Numbered from the stretch's first letter, positions 23,844 to 35,885 are shown. The stretch: DNA of 64,000 nucleotides from Pomphorhynchus laevis (GCA_012934845.2 WNNJ02002346.1:26125-90124), one strand, 5' to 3'. Numbers and translations: made by a program. Notes: a model not told the origin generated them from the letters alone.

Positions 23844-26302
23844 TTAAGGCCACAAATCAATGGGGATCTGAGCCCCCCAACCAATCCAGCACGCCGCTTT
23901 CCGATTGAACCACCCGGGGTCTTTCACCCCCCCCCGAAGAATCCAATCGGTGCGGACGATGTTGGGTAAACGAGAGACGAGGAGCTTAAGAAACCTTAGC
24001 CTTTGCTCTGGGGGACGTCCTCTTGAGAAGAAGACTAATCCCGAGATAGCCCAGGTACCCCAAAGGCGCACCTGGGTTTTCCCATTCAACGACAGATGCT
24101 GGGCCCGTTTCAGAGCCCACCTAGCTTTCTTCAGGATACGTATGAGTTTATCCAGGTCGGCTTTCGCCGACCAGTTCACCGAAACGGTGAACCCCAAGTA
24201 TTTTACTCGACTTGTGAAGACAGGGAGTGGTTCGGAGGCAAATATGGAGGAGAGCGTAGAGAGTGCTAGTCTCTTAAGATTTTTCTTGGTTGCAGGGGAG
24301 CCATGAAAGACAACCACCTGCGATTTAGCGGAGTTTAGAACAAGATTGGATCTAGGCAACTGGTATTTTAATCTTAAAAAGAAGCGGCTGATGTCCGAGA
24401 CTACGTCTTTGCACCTGCGTCCAGTGAACAGGGCTGTGGTGTCATCAGCGTACACCACTAGACGTTGTTCACGTTTAAATATTTTAAATAGAATAATTGA
24501 GGCAGCAAAATATAAGATTAGAGAAAGTGGTGAACCTTGAGGCACACCCGTAATAGGGTAGAACTGACGCGCATCAGGGTCGTCATCATAATAAAATCGC
24601 TTGGTGTACAGCAGTATCTCCACCCTGTTAACAATTCTCGCAGGCAACCCGAGGGACCTGAGAGAAGTGATAAAAAAGGGAATGGAGATGCGGTCAAATG
24701 CAGCGGAAAAATCAAGGAAAACTGCCACAGCTAGCTGATGACTGTTCTCCTGACAAAACCGAAGCACTTCACCAACTGCTGAATGGACCGAGCGACCTTT
24801 GACAAACCCATGGAAACCAGGTGGGATTAAATTTCGCCTAATCAGATGATCGCGGATTCTACGCGCAAGCGCTTTTTCGTAGATCGATACGAGGGAATTT
24901 TGAATCGAAATGGGCCGCATGTCTTTAGGACAAGAGACCGGAAACTTATTTGGAATAAAAATTCTCTTGCTAATGTTGATGCCGGTTACATCAGATGGGG
25001 TGGCTAATAGCATTGTGATGGCCACCTCCCTTCTTTGATCGGTTGTCAAAAGCTGACAGACACGAGAAGAGAGTGGAGCGACGGTTTTGGAGGTGCTTGG
25101 AAGAGGCCCCCAGGCGTTGAGAATATCTGTGACAGATAAGTCTCTACTCCTGAAGTCTCCCCAAGGCGGGATTGGTTGCGGAGATTGAGTGTCTCCATAG
25201 TTGTGTAAGGCAAGTGACTCTTCTAAAACTTTATCAAGGCCAATTCTACCGATCCAACCCAAGGCCCTATCCCTCCAACAAGCAAACTTCTCCTTCTTGA
25301 AAATCTTCCAAAAGGAAGACTGAGAAGGGTTAAGACGAGCAATGCTCGCCCTATCCCTACTCAGCTGGAACCAATATCTGGTGCGCCAGTATTCATTCGA
25401 GAGAGTCTGTCTGGCGGAAGAAGAGAGATTAGGGAGGTTCAGTAGTTTTGCTAGAACCTTGAGTTTCGTCGGAGTGGGATTGAAAATGCGACCTTTATAG
25501 GTTGTCGAAAGCAATGCGGTAGCTTGTGAAGAGAGGTAGGAATTAAATTCGGGTTAATTCTCATTACCAATTCGGGGGAAGCGTTGGATAGCAGCTTGGA
25601 AGAAAGCCACTCTGATCGGGTCAAAGTGGAATCTTCTCCGAAGCAGCGTATCCTCTTCTATCCGCCAGCGAATTAGATCATGAGATGTGGACAGATGCTG
25701 TCGCGACTGCTCCGTGCAGAAGGGTTTTAACAACCATCTCTCGTGGAGCAGTAATATGTCGAGGAGTGAATTCGTTGATGTGCAATGAAAGGTAGGGGAC
25801 GGTGGTTTGTGAATAAGATAACCGTTCCTGGCTCTGTGTAGAGCAGCATTAATCCAACGACCAGTTCTGTCGTTAAAGTCACCTAGTACAATGTCATAGC
25901 CGCTATCGATAATACCATCCAGAAGGTCACGGTTCTTGTGAATCTCTCCTGGACGAATGTAGACGTTGGCTAGACTGAGGCGTTTACCGTTCTTAACGAG
26001 TGAAACTACTATACAAGACAGGGCAAGACAAGAGTAATTTAGCAGAAGGGAGGACCTTAAAGAGCATTTAACTACAAGAGTCCTTGAGATGAAGAGGAGT
26101 GAGGTGGGGTTATGTACGGAGTATAGTGGGAATATACATGCTTAGGGATAAATCGAGTAATGTCCTGGGGGAGACGGATAGACCGCGTCTCCTGAAGGAC
26201 TATAACATCTGCGTCTCTACCAGATAAAAGTCTAAGGGCAGAAGCACCTCCCGAATTCCACTGAAGAATATTCAGTGAAAAAGGATAAGGTTTACTCACC
26301 AT
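23844..26302 (-). pseudogene. LINE ORF2: endonuclease-reverse transcriptase
   Basis: Starts at ATG 26302 (MVSKPYPFSLNILQWN). The N-terminal endonuclease has ILQWNSGG, DVIVLQETRS and later LGDFNDRTGRWIN and TSHDLIRW. The RT follows with PISIQNSLVSIYEK, FLDFSAAFDRISIP, TGVPQGSPLS and VYADDT, the last two being core and catalytic motifs. The final 556 codons (25514-23844) are fully open. Upstream there is one frameshift near 26.07 kb and one in-frame stop near 25.55 kb. Total length is about 820 codons, close to other Jockey ORF2 proteins. Confidence 0.88.
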
Positions 26303-26447
26303 TGGGCTAAATTAGTTGGAAGGGGGATGCCAACCTAGACAGAGCTAAGTGCAGGAGGGTTACCCTCCCTACCACTAGCCCCGTCGCGGGTCGTACCCCC
26401 CTCCAAGGCAATATCTTCATTTCCCAGAGAAGCCTTCTTATCCTTGA

Positions 26448-27570
26448 TCATCTTCCCCACCTTGGGGGGTGGGACTGTTCTGGCCGAAGCCCCCTCTTCT
26501 TGGAGTGGGGGGTTTTAAGCTCGTTAGGCATGGGGGCAGCTGTTGTCCCTACAAAAGAGGATAGCAGAGGTCCAATCATTGTTTGAAATTGCGAAAAAAT
26601 TACTCGTTTCTGGTTATCAAGAAGTTGAATGATGTCAGCGTTTGACATCCGGTCGGCTGGTGAACCAGCAGCAGAGGCGTAGTTGATCGGGGTTCTAGGC
26701 TTAACAAACAGTTGTTTATATTCTTTAAATATTCTGCAGCGCCTTGACCAGGCCGGATGTTCCCCTCCACAATTAGCGCAAGAGGGGGAGGCCTGACATA
26801 TTTCCCCTTTTAAAGCATACTGACAATCCCCAGCACCACAAACACCGCATACCAAGGCCTTGCTGCATGTAGAGTACCAGTAGCCCCAGGCATGGCACTT
26901 GTTACAGTGGGGAATGTGAGTCGGTCTTCGTCAATTAGAGTGAATCCTAAGTTAAAACCTAGGAAAGGATTCGCTGACGATTTAGAAAGAAGCAGACCGG
27001 AATCAAGATCTGTATTTGCAAAAGCCACTGGGAGGGGGTCGCCCCCTTACCTAGGACTTGCCTCACTGATTGGAGGCCATACAATTTTTTCAGAGTTATC
27101 AAATCTTCTTCTGTTAGAAACAATGGAAAATTAGATATTTTAACTGAGCACTGAAGGGGTTTCAACGTTATGGAACCAGAGTCCAAAAGGTGCTTGTCAA
27201 AATAATCTTTGTATTCCTTTAATAAAGAGGCATTCGGGAAGGAAACTCTTACAGTATTGTCCAAAATCTTCACTGAATTGAACAGCACCCTGTTTGGATG
27301 AATTGATACAAACTTTCGCAAAAAAGTTGAGAAGAGATTGTGTTTCTCTATTGGTTTTGTTGAATTGATAATGCATAGGTTAGCTAATTTTGGAATCGGG
27401 GGTAGCAGCCCCTTATCTGCATTTAATAAACACGAAACATCACTAACCTGGTTAGAATTGTCTCCAGTAGATGAAAGAATTGAACCAGATCGTTCATTAC
27501 TACCATATTTCATTGTAAAATCACCAAAAGTTGTAGAGCTTTGAAGCTCCGATAGCGTTTTAGCATTCAT
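26448..27570 (-). pseudogene. LINE ORF1: gag-like zinc-knuckle protein
   Basis: Starts at ATG 27570 (MNAKTLSELQSSTTFGDF). The C-terminal half carries three cysteine-histidine knuckles: HCNKCHAWGYWYSTC, CGVCGAGDCQY...C and CANCGGEHPAWSRRC. The last matches the NHPAxxxGC hallmark of Jockey ORF1. Two frameshifts (near 27.03 and 26.92 kb) split it into three frames. ORF1 proteins of this type bind element RNA. Confidence 0.8.
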
Positions 27571-27640
27571 TTCTCCTCAATGTGGAACTCATTTGTAAAA
27601 ATGCTTGTGCTATAACTGCGGTTTTATCATTGAGCTTACT

Positions 27641-28865
27641 ATATTTGGATATATTCTGTGTGAAGTTAATTTCAGGCAATAGAAACTCGACGCACTTGGG
27701 GCTAGTATAATATTGTCATGTTTTGTTTAATATCAAAATTCAATGAATTGTATCTAATTCTTAATTATCAAATAATTAAAATTCTTTTACAGTTACTGGC
27801 ATAATATATTGTACAATTAATATCGTTCAAAATTACATTCGGGTCAAATTTAATCTTTATATGGCGAGTCATCCAGGAGATAAAATACAATTTTTTTTTC
27901 AAAATTGGTTATACATTATAACCAATTTATATATTATAAAATTTGTGAAATTGGTTTAATATTTAACCAATATTTCAGCAAGCACGTCATCACTAGTGTC
28001 ATAGGTTCTGGAGATACTGGTAAATATAATCAGTATATTATTATAATATAATTATTAATATCATTATTTTAATGATATAATATTAATATTAAATATTATA
28101 TAATATTTATTAATATTTATTGCTGTAGTAATACAGCAATGCAATTCGTTAAGAATTACATTCGGGTCAAATTAAATCTTTATATGGCGAGTCATCCATA
28201 TTAAAGCTTTCATATCCTTGTTATCTGTTATTATAGAATAATATTTATAGTAAATAAATAATTTATAGTAAATATTTACAGTAAATATATAAAATCGGTG
28301 AATAAAGATGTTTATTTAAGCAAACAAATCCATGCTTTAAAACTATCAAATTTGTCAAATTATTTATTAATTAGTAATTAATTATTTTAATAAATTATTA
28401 ATTAATAAATTATAATTTATTAATTGTAATAAATTATAATTATTTGCATTAATTATTCGTCATAATAAATATTAAATAATTAAAAACAGTGAAAATATAT
28501 TAGTTAATTAATCTTTCATTATGGTCAAAACGAAAGATCAGTAAAATGAAGTATGCAATCATAAAAATATGCTAGTTTCAATAGGTAACAACCAATGGTA
28601 AGTTTGCAGATTATTAATTTATGTCAGTGACAGTAATAGCGAGGGCACACTAGAGCGTGTAGTAATGTTGTACTACACGTTAGTTGTACTACATGTACAA
28701 TGTTGTACATGTGTAAATATTGTGGAAGATAAATCTTGCCAAGAGACTGATATACCACATTGAGTAATCGAAAACATCATTATTTTGAAGAAACTTAAAG
28801 CATTAGCAAAATAGTGAGTATCGATATTAGGAGTTTTAGCCGTCACGATTGCAAACATAAAAGTT
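27641..28865. other. AT-rich stretch with a 45-bp direct repeat
   Basis: A 45-bp sequence containing TTATATGGCGAGTCATCCA occurs at about 27834-27882 and 28150-28198 in the same orientation. It could be flanks of an insertion or a small tandem duplication. No gene recognised. Confidence 0.45.
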
Positions 28866-29380
28866 TTCCGTTCTGAGAATGTTGCGAAAGTCCATTTTTA
28901 AAATATGAGTATTCATCACGGCATAACGGATATCGCGGGACGACGGATATCCTCTATGAAATTTAATAACTGTGTTAATATTTAAAAGATTGACACGACA
29001 ATAACGAACCAGAGTCAATTGCGAATTGAGTATCCTAGGAATGCTGATAAACGCCATTTTGAAGATAGGAGTATTAATCACGACATAAAGCATAACTGAC
29101 ATCGCGGCATGATGAATATCCTCTATGAAATTTAATAACTGTGTTAATATTTAAAAGATTGACACGACAATAACGAACCAGTCAACTGCGAATTGAGTAT
29201 CCTAGGAATGCTGATAAACGCCATTTTGAAGATAGGAGTATTAATCACGACATAAAGCATAACTGACATCGCGGCATGACGGATATCCTCTATGAAATTT
29301 AATAACTGTGTTAATATTTAAAAGATTGACACGACAATAACAAACCAGAGTCAATTGCGAATTGAGTATCTTAATACGAG
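28866..29380. repeat. Satellite array, three copies of about 168 bp
   Basis: CTCTATGAAATTTAATAACT recurs at about 28952, 29121 and 29288, giving a unit of 167-169 bp. Units share GATTGACACGACAATAAC and GCGAATTGAGTATC. Copies 2 and 3 are more alike than copy 1. Small frames across the array are repeat artefacts. Confidence 0.85.
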
Positions 29381-29559
29381 ATAAACGGGTCCATCCCCAT
29401 GTATAATTACTTCGATTTGTTGAGAGGGTTATATCAATTTCATTAGAAGTCAATAATAAAATCGAGAATAGCAAAGAGCTCAACGAACCTCCCTACATGA
29501 TCCAATGACTATCCACAACAACGTTCGATAAACTAAGGTCATTGTGCACTTGGAGGAAA
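29381..29559. other. Junction between satellite and LINE
   Basis: Unassigned sequence linking the satellite to the C-rich LINE. Nothing specific seen. Confidence 0.3.
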
Positions 29560-31672
29560 TTAGGACATAATTTTAATTCTTTCTTTTCGACTCTGAACTC
29601 ACATCCACACTCGATCTTCTCTTGCCCTTCAAGTCTCACCCACACCGTCGCTTGCACCGTGCCTATGGTTTGACATCCAATGCCTACTCTCAAAGCGTCG
29701 ACTCCGCCATGCTTTTCGAGTCTATCACCGCTCTCTCAGACGTGATTTCCGCTCAATCACTCCGTCTTTCCGTGATTCCTATCTTGCTCTTCGTCGATCT
29801 CATCTCAACCTACAACGTACCAAATGAAACTCCTTCTGACAGCATACAATCATCACTTGATTCAACTCTAAGTCTCTCTGGCATACTTTTAACTCAATCC
29901 TTGCTCGCTCCTCTTCGCCTTGCAACATTAATAATCATGATTATTCGTCATTTCTCAAGACTAAAGTATCTACGTTGCTCTCTCACCCCGGTCTCCATCC
30001 TATCCCAGTCTGCCCCGCCTAGCATCATCCTTCCGGAACTCTTTCATCTTCTCCGTCTCACCTAGCAAAGTATCATCTGTCCTCATGTCCTTGCCCAACA
30101 AAACCTCACCTGCCGATCCCCTGCCTACTCACATATTAAAATCTATATGCTCATCGATATCCCCATTTCTCACAACCTTGTTTAACTCGTCCATCCGCAG
30201 TCGTATTTTCCCTTCACACTGGAAATCCGCAATCGTTCGTCCCCTCCTTAAGAAACAATCGCTCGACCCCTCCCTTCCTTCTAGCTATCGCCCCATTTCA
30301 CTACTCCCTACTCTTTCTAAGCTCTTAGAACGCCGCATCTTAATACAAATCAACGCTTATCTCTCATCATCCAATCTGTACCCTCCTTTCCAATCCACTT
30401 TCCGCTCTAATCACTCGACAGAAATCGCATGCATAAAAGTGTACAACGACTTACTCATTTATCAAGACAACGCTCTATATAGTGTTATCATCTCCCTCGA
30501 CCTCTCCTGCGCATTCGACATTGTCAAACACACCGTCCTCCTTTCTAGCCTTCGTTATGATTACGGCTTTTCTTCCTCCTCTGTAGCATGGTTTTTTGCC
30601 TCATATCTATCCGACCGTTCATTCGCGTCTGTTCTAATTCATCATCCTACCCTCCCATCCCTTTTTTTCGCGGGACTCTACAAGGTTCAGTCCAAGGTCC
30701 CCTGCTTTTCTCTCTTCTGCTTGGCGATCTCTCTCTGTTTATCAAACTTTACTCCTTTAATGTCATGCAATACGCCGATGACATCCTCATCTATGATCAT
30801 GCACCCGCACATCGCATACACGATATCGGCATTTCTGTCTCCAACTGTCTTTCTTCTATCTACAAACGTCTCTCCAAACTCCATCTCGTTCTAAACCCCG
30901 ACATGTATAAAATAATGTGTATCCTCCCCCGTAAACCAAACATATCTCCTCTCACTGTATCTTTTGCCTCATCGATCATCCCCATAGTCCACAATCTCAC
31001 TTTCTTAGGCTTCCATTTCGATGATCACCTTTCCCTTAAACCCTTCGTCCGTGACAAGGTCCGCTCATCTAACTTAATTCTCCGTGATATCCGCCGTATC
31101 CGCCCCCTTATCGACTTCCGTTCTTGTATGTCTTTTCTTTCATCGCTTCTTTTCCCTAAAATCGATTACTGCCTTAGCCTTTTCACCAATTCTCCAAAAT
31201 CCATCATCCTACCCCTACAATGAATAATCAACACCGCCGTTCGAGTGCTCTTTCGTCTCCGTCGCTTCGACCACGCATCCACATATTTTGCCCAACTCTC
31301 CTGGCCCACCATCCACATCCGCATCAAACTCCGCCTTCTTCTCGTTACTTTTCGTCTCATCGCTGTCGGCTCCCCATCGTTCATCAACCTTCCTTTCTTA
31401 GACGTTACTCGCCCCACCTCGCTATCGCTTCGTTCCCGTCATACCCACTTACCCCACGTTCCCAATTACTCCAAGAACTACGGTATCCGATCCTTCCTCG
31501 TCGCCGCCCCACTTGCCTGGAATCAACTCCCTCTCGACGTCCGCCGCACTCCTTCCTTTATCACATTCAAACACCTCCTCCGTTCACACCTTCTCGACAC
31601 ATGATTAACATTTTTGTTTTGTTGTGGTCATGTAAGCGTGCGCTGGCACGCATTTGCCACGTTAAAATAAAT
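29560..31672 (+). mobile_element. L2/CR1-type LINE, 5' truncated
   Basis: C-rich plus strand, unlike everything around it. RT motifs in order: LPNKTSPADPLPTHILKS (30088), HWKSAIVRPLLKK, SYRPISLLPTLSKLLE, FRSNHSTEIA, SLDLSCAFDIVKH, an RT motif after a frame change near 30.6 kb, then QYADDILIYD (30768). The C-terminus reads YGIRSFLVAAPLAWNQLPLD and ends FKHLLRSHLLDT (stop near 31604). The last pattern is typical of L2/CR1-group LINEs. The coding region is spread over several frames. The 3' end is probably near AAAATAAATC at about 31670. Its distal part forms the left arm of the palindrome below. Confidence 0.85.
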
Positions 31673-32630
31673 CTATTTTTTCTAGTAGATTTAGGAATTT
31701 TCCTATGTTCACTAGTTACGAACGTTAATGCAATATCATGTATAGGACCATACAAAAGAGGGTTAAATAAGAAAGTCCAAAATTTTCCTAAAATTGGGAA
31801 GGTTGCTATAATTTGATCGGAACACAAATTGTCGGGTAGTTTATTTTTATTTAAATCGTTTAATGCTAAACGATTAATGTACTTTTTTGTTGAGATATTT
31901 CCGGACCTATTCGACTAACTTGTATTTTAGCTGGCTACATAATAGCTGAAGCTATTATGTGCTGAAGCTATTATTAATAGCTGAAGCTATTATTAGTATT
32001 ATGTGCTGAAGCTATTATTAATAGCTGAAGCTATTATTAGCTGGCTACATAATAGCTTCAGCTATTATGTAGCCAGCTAAAATACAAGTTAGTCGAATAG
32101 GTCCGGAAATATCTCAACAAAAAAGTACATTAATCGTTTAGCATTAAACGATTTAAATAAAAATAAACTACCCGACAATTTGTGTTCCGATCAAATTATA
32201 GCAACCTTCCCAATTTTAGGAAAATTTTGGACTTTCTTATTTAACCCTCTTTTGTATGGTCCTATACATGATATTGCATTAACGTTCGTAACTAGTGAAC
32301 ATAGGAAAATTCCTAAATCTACTAGAAAAAATAGATTTATTTTAACGTGGCAAATGCGTGCCAGCGCACGCTTACATGACCACAACAAAACAAAAATGTT
32401 AATCATGTGTCGAGAAGGTGTGAACGGAGAAGGTGTTTGAATGTGATAAAGGAAGGAGCGCGGCGGACGTCAGGAGGGAGTTGATTCCAGGCAAGTGGGG
32501 CGGCGACGAGGAAGGATCGGATACCGTAGTTCTTGGAGTAATTGGGAACGTGGGGTAAGTGGGTATGACGGGAACGAAGCGATAGCGAGGTGGGGCGAGT
32601 AACGTCTAAGAAAGGAAGGTTGATGAACGA
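31377..32630. repeat. Giant near-perfect palindrome, 585-bp arms
   Basis: Arms 31377-31961 and 32046-32630 are reverse complements with no indels (paired positions sum to 64007) and only about one visible difference, around an 85-nt spacer of AGCTGAAGCTATTAT-type repeats. The arms contain the last 230 bp of the L2/CR1 LINE plus about 350 bp of other sequence. Such identity means recent formation or an amplification or assembly artefact. Confidence 0.92.
32101..32440 (+). CDS. Unidentified open frame inside the palindrome arm
   Basis: Open frame of about 110 codons after an in-frame TAG: SGNISTKKYINRLALND, later KLPDNLCSDQIIATF, GPIHDIALTFVTSEH and RFILTWQMRASARL. The mirror copy lies on the minus strand at 31567-31906. 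Its composition is protein-like, but no family was recognised. It could be a captured host exon, part of another transposon or a chance frame in the LINE 3' flank. The final codons run into inverted LINE sequence. Confidence 0.3.
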
Positions 32631-32633
32631 TCA

Positions 32634-32950
32634 ACGTTGCTCTCTCACCCCGGTCTCCATCCTAAAACGATTGCAGATTTCCAGTGTGAAGGGAAAATAC
32701 GACTGCGGATGGACGAGTTAAACAAGGTTGTGAGAAATGGGGATATCGATGAGGATATAGATTTTAATATGTGAGTAGGCAGGGGATCGGCAGGTGAGGT
32801 TTTGTTGGGCAAGGACATGAGGACAGATGATACTTTGCTAGGTGAGACGGAGAAGATGAAAGAGTTCCGGAAGGATGATGCTAGGCGGGGCAGACTGGGA
32901 TAGGATGGAGATCGGGGTGAGAGAGCAACGTAGATACTTTGATCGTTCAA
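32634..32950 (-). mobile_element. Inverted L2/CR1 LINE segment
   Basis: First about 30 bp (32634-32664) are a + strand copy of 29972-30001. Then 32677-32945 are the reverse complement of about 29960-30232, with only a few differences. Together with the palindrome this is an inverted, internally deleted second copy of the LINE (roughly 30232-31377 missing). Confidence 0.8.
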
Positions 32951-33040
32951 AGCAACGATCAAAGTATCGTTGATGGCAAACAAAAAGTTGGCAAACAAAA
33001 AGCTTCAGCTATTATGTAGCCAGCTAAAATAGACAACTTC
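32951..33040. repeat. Repeated junction sequence
   Basis: TGGCAAACAAAAAG occurs twice in tandem (near 32974 and 32987) and again near 33689. The palindrome-spacer sequence AGCTTCAGCTATTATGTAGC is repeated here at about 33000-33020. These short repeats look like template-switch or insertion junctions. Confidence 0.5.
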
Positions 33041-34160
33041 ACAGGGCGGATTAATGGACTGCTCTAATTCTCGAGCAGTAAAGTGACGTTTATAGGTCAT
33101 TTCCTGTCACAAGTAAATGCAAATAACATTCAAATTATGAGGCGAAATGCCATCGTTTGAAGATTTCGGAAGCCTTTGGAAGAGAGTTAGCCATTCTGCA
33201 AGTGAGATACGAGAATTTGTTTTTTAGATGACGAAATCTCTCAAGGATCACGTTTATCCAATCTTAGAGGATATTATTCTCATCTAGGTGTAGCCAAGTA
33301 TTGCAGTAACTATATACTGCCAAACAATACAAACGTTGAAAGTTTGTGTACTCGTTTCGTACTGACATTCTATGTTGTGAGCCCCCAGCGCTGAGAGCCA
33401 CTTAGAATTCATTTTCGATACCTTCAAGAGATATTCGACTTGATATTCAGCGACATGTCGCAAGCTGCTAATAGGGTACTTCACATACTACATAAACTAG
33501 CATCAAACTAGCAAGAAACTTGCAAGCATTGCTTAGAGCCGGAAAATCTAGGGCATTTAAACATACAATTTTGTTGAAATGTGAACCAGGTTTATTATGG
33601 GAACGAATCTCATCAACCGTGTTGATAGTACATTATTAAGGACCAATATGTATCCAGCATTAATCTCGTATCACAAACTTTGAAGTTGGCAAACAAAAAG
33701 TCAATACAGCTTATGATAATTCGAGCTCAATAGAAGTAAATAGTTTGAGCTTAATAGAAACAAATTATTGTTGTAACTGCCTAATCTTTCTGGTAATGGT
33801 GACGTAAATTTTGCATTAAAATTTCCAGCAATGATAAGACATGTAGCTATCACTCACGCATTAATAAGACTAGATATTTTATTAATGATGTCAGCTAAAT
33901 GTTTCGAACTAAAATAGCATACCATCACCGATATTTTCGGTATTATCAGAGGAAAAATAAGACACGGAGAAACTGGGTTTAGCGTTAGTATGATTCCACC
34001 TGAAGGGCGACGAGGATTTGCATAGGTAGCCAAAACGTCGAAAATATTTGTATTGCTGTAGTTGAAGTGTAGAGTGCCTAACAATATGCTAAAATCAAAA
34101 GTTTGTGGAACATTTCACTATTGTAAGCCTTCAACGTTGTATATAAAAAAGTCTACAGCA
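33041..34160 (-). mobile_element. Third LINE family, decayed endonuclease fragment
   Basis: Minus-strand frame at 34084-33854 reads TYANPRRPSGGIIL and HLADIINKISSLINA. After one stop comes CLIIAGNFNAKFTS (near 33840-33810), matching the ...GDFNAKH core of LINE endonucleases. Sequence further down to 33284 (a 66-codon frame with KMNSKWLSALGAHN) is probably the same element but was not aligned. It differs from both the Jockey and L2/CR1 families here. Confidence 0.45.
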
Positions 34161-34692
34161 AGTGCTGCTAATAACACCTGAGGAGTCAAATTAAGCCATG
34201 AGACTCCGATTCTCCCATTTTTTGAGAATTAAATCATGTGAGTAAATTTAATCATTGAGTGAATTCAAATCATTGATTGAATTTAATCATGACTTACCTT
34301 TTCCCCGAAACTCAAAAGACATCAACTTTGTAAATTTTCGCCAATAGGGCGTTTTGTAGATTAATTTTATTGTCAAATTAATCTAGGATAACCTGAATCT
34401 TCTGGTTCCTTAGAACTAAGATTTGCAGGTAAATCACGCATGAGAACGCAATTACTATAAACGGTGTTTTGTATATCAGTAACTACTTATCAGTAAGAAC
34501 AATTTAAACGTATTCCTCTACTGTTACGGATACCGGAAAGTTGTAAGGGATTTCCTAAATACTATTTCTTCGTTTAGGAATTTGAATTTGTGATTTTCTC
34601 TTTTTGATTTGATATACCTTATGCTTGTAAAGACTTATCAAAATTAAAGTGAATTATTTAATTTCTGGCTCGAGAGCGGATAGTGGATAGCC
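34161..34692. other. AT-rich stretch, nothing recognised
   Basis: No sustained frame or known element. Confidence 0.3.
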
Positions 34693-34775
34693 ATGACTCG
34701 TCTAAAGAAACGAAAAGGCCACGGAAGAATATCCGATATTGGAAGATAAGCATTGATAAAGCTTACATTGGTTAG
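34693..34775 (+). pseudogene. Possible ribosomal protein L27a (uL15) fragment
   Basis: ATG at 34693 gives MTRLKKRKGHGRISDIG, then TAA. In another frame, KISIDKAYIG follows. RPL27a proteins begin with R-L-K-K-T-R-K, continue GHGRI and have RINFDKYHPGYFG further on. The match would need a large internal deletion and a frameshift. The similarity is short and rich in basic residues, so it may be chance. Confidence 0.25.
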
Positions 34776-35160
34776 GATACACGCTTGACGGGGCTTTAAA
34801 ATATATGTATGAAAATGTTCGTATACAGCCGCGTGGCGCGTTGTGACACTTTAACTGATGTATAAATCAAAATGACAACTGCACTCTTAGATATATAATT
34901 ATTCATATAGTTTAGTGTGCAGATGATAAGGATCATTGACTGTTGACATATCCGGATTAGGTCCGAATATGATTGATTTATCGGGAACGACTTCTATATG
35001 TGTAACCGATTAGTGCAATTATGTACCCAACAATCATTATACGACCTACTGGCGTTAACACAAGCGCAACTACTACATACTTAATTATTCCCGTTATATG
35101 GGCAGCATCTTTATTACAGCGACCTTAAAAAATGATCATCATATGCTAAGGTATCTAATA
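34776..35160. other. Unassigned stretch
   Basis: Mixed composition (CAGCCGCGTGGCGCG near 34826) but no recognised gene or element. Confidence 0.25.
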
Positions 35161-35300
35161 TTGACATCGTTCGTATTGATTGTCGTTGTTGGGATATATT
35201 TGCTGTTCTGATTGATTGTCGTTGCTTGAATTGATTGTCGTTGTTCGGATGGATTGTGTTGTTTGGATTGATTATCGTTGTTCTGATGTCGCTGTCTAGA
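35160..35300. repeat. Degenerate tandem repeat, GATTGTCGTTGTT unit
   Basis: Five or more imperfect copies of a unit around TTGATTGTCGTTGTTCGGA, about 20-30 bp each. The minus-strand 77-codon frame here (Asn/Gln/Arg-rich) is produced by the repeat. Confidence 0.7.
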
Positions 35301-35885
35301 TAGTGAGAATAGCGAAACTTCATCACACTATTTATTTTATCTCTCAAGTTTTCTTAAAGTCTAAAATTATTAATTATTAATTACTAATTATTAATTATTA
35401 ATAATAATTAATGCCATAATTAATTTATAAAATTCATATAATTCATATATTCATATTTATTCATAATTAATTTATGCCATAATTATTAAATAATAATTAA
35501 TTATTAACAATTGAAATTAATTATTAATTAATAACAATTAATAATTAAATAATATAATAAATTATAACTATTTGTAATAATTACGCAGAATACTTAAAAG
35601 TTATTAAAATTATATGCTTGTGTAATAAATATCAATGGATAACAATTCTTATCATTCATCGAGGAATCGATTACCTTAGGAGTGAATTAAAAAAGCAAAT
35701 AAAAATTATTTGTAAATTTTCATTGATGCAATTGACCTCTCCAGATAAAATTATAATTTAGGTATTCATGCCTACTCTGAATTAGGCATGAATATGACTA
35801 TATTAATAGCCATATTATGTGCATATTATCTCTATAGATGATTGACTATTACATCGGTTAGTGAATCTATCTAAACCGTGTTAAT
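35301..35885. other. AT-rich stretch with a 12-bp perfect hairpin
   Basis: Simple A/T sequence. 35763-35794 is a hairpin with arms TATTCATGCCTA / TAGGCATGAATA and an 8-nt spacer. No gene. Confidence 0.4.

Larger units (their letters stand above)
23715..27640 (-). mobile_element. Jockey-type LINE copy C, near full length
   Basis: Longest copy of the dominant LINE family here, about 3.9 kb on the minus strand: short 5' region, ORF1 (27570-26448), ORF2 (26302-23844), short 3' region ending near TATTAATAAAGTC at about 23730. A gag-like ORF1 with three CCHC-type knuckles, apurinic-type endonuclease plus RT and no RNase H fit the Jockey superfamily. About four lesions are visible, so it is not intact, but it is the youngest-looking copy. 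Confidence 0.9.
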
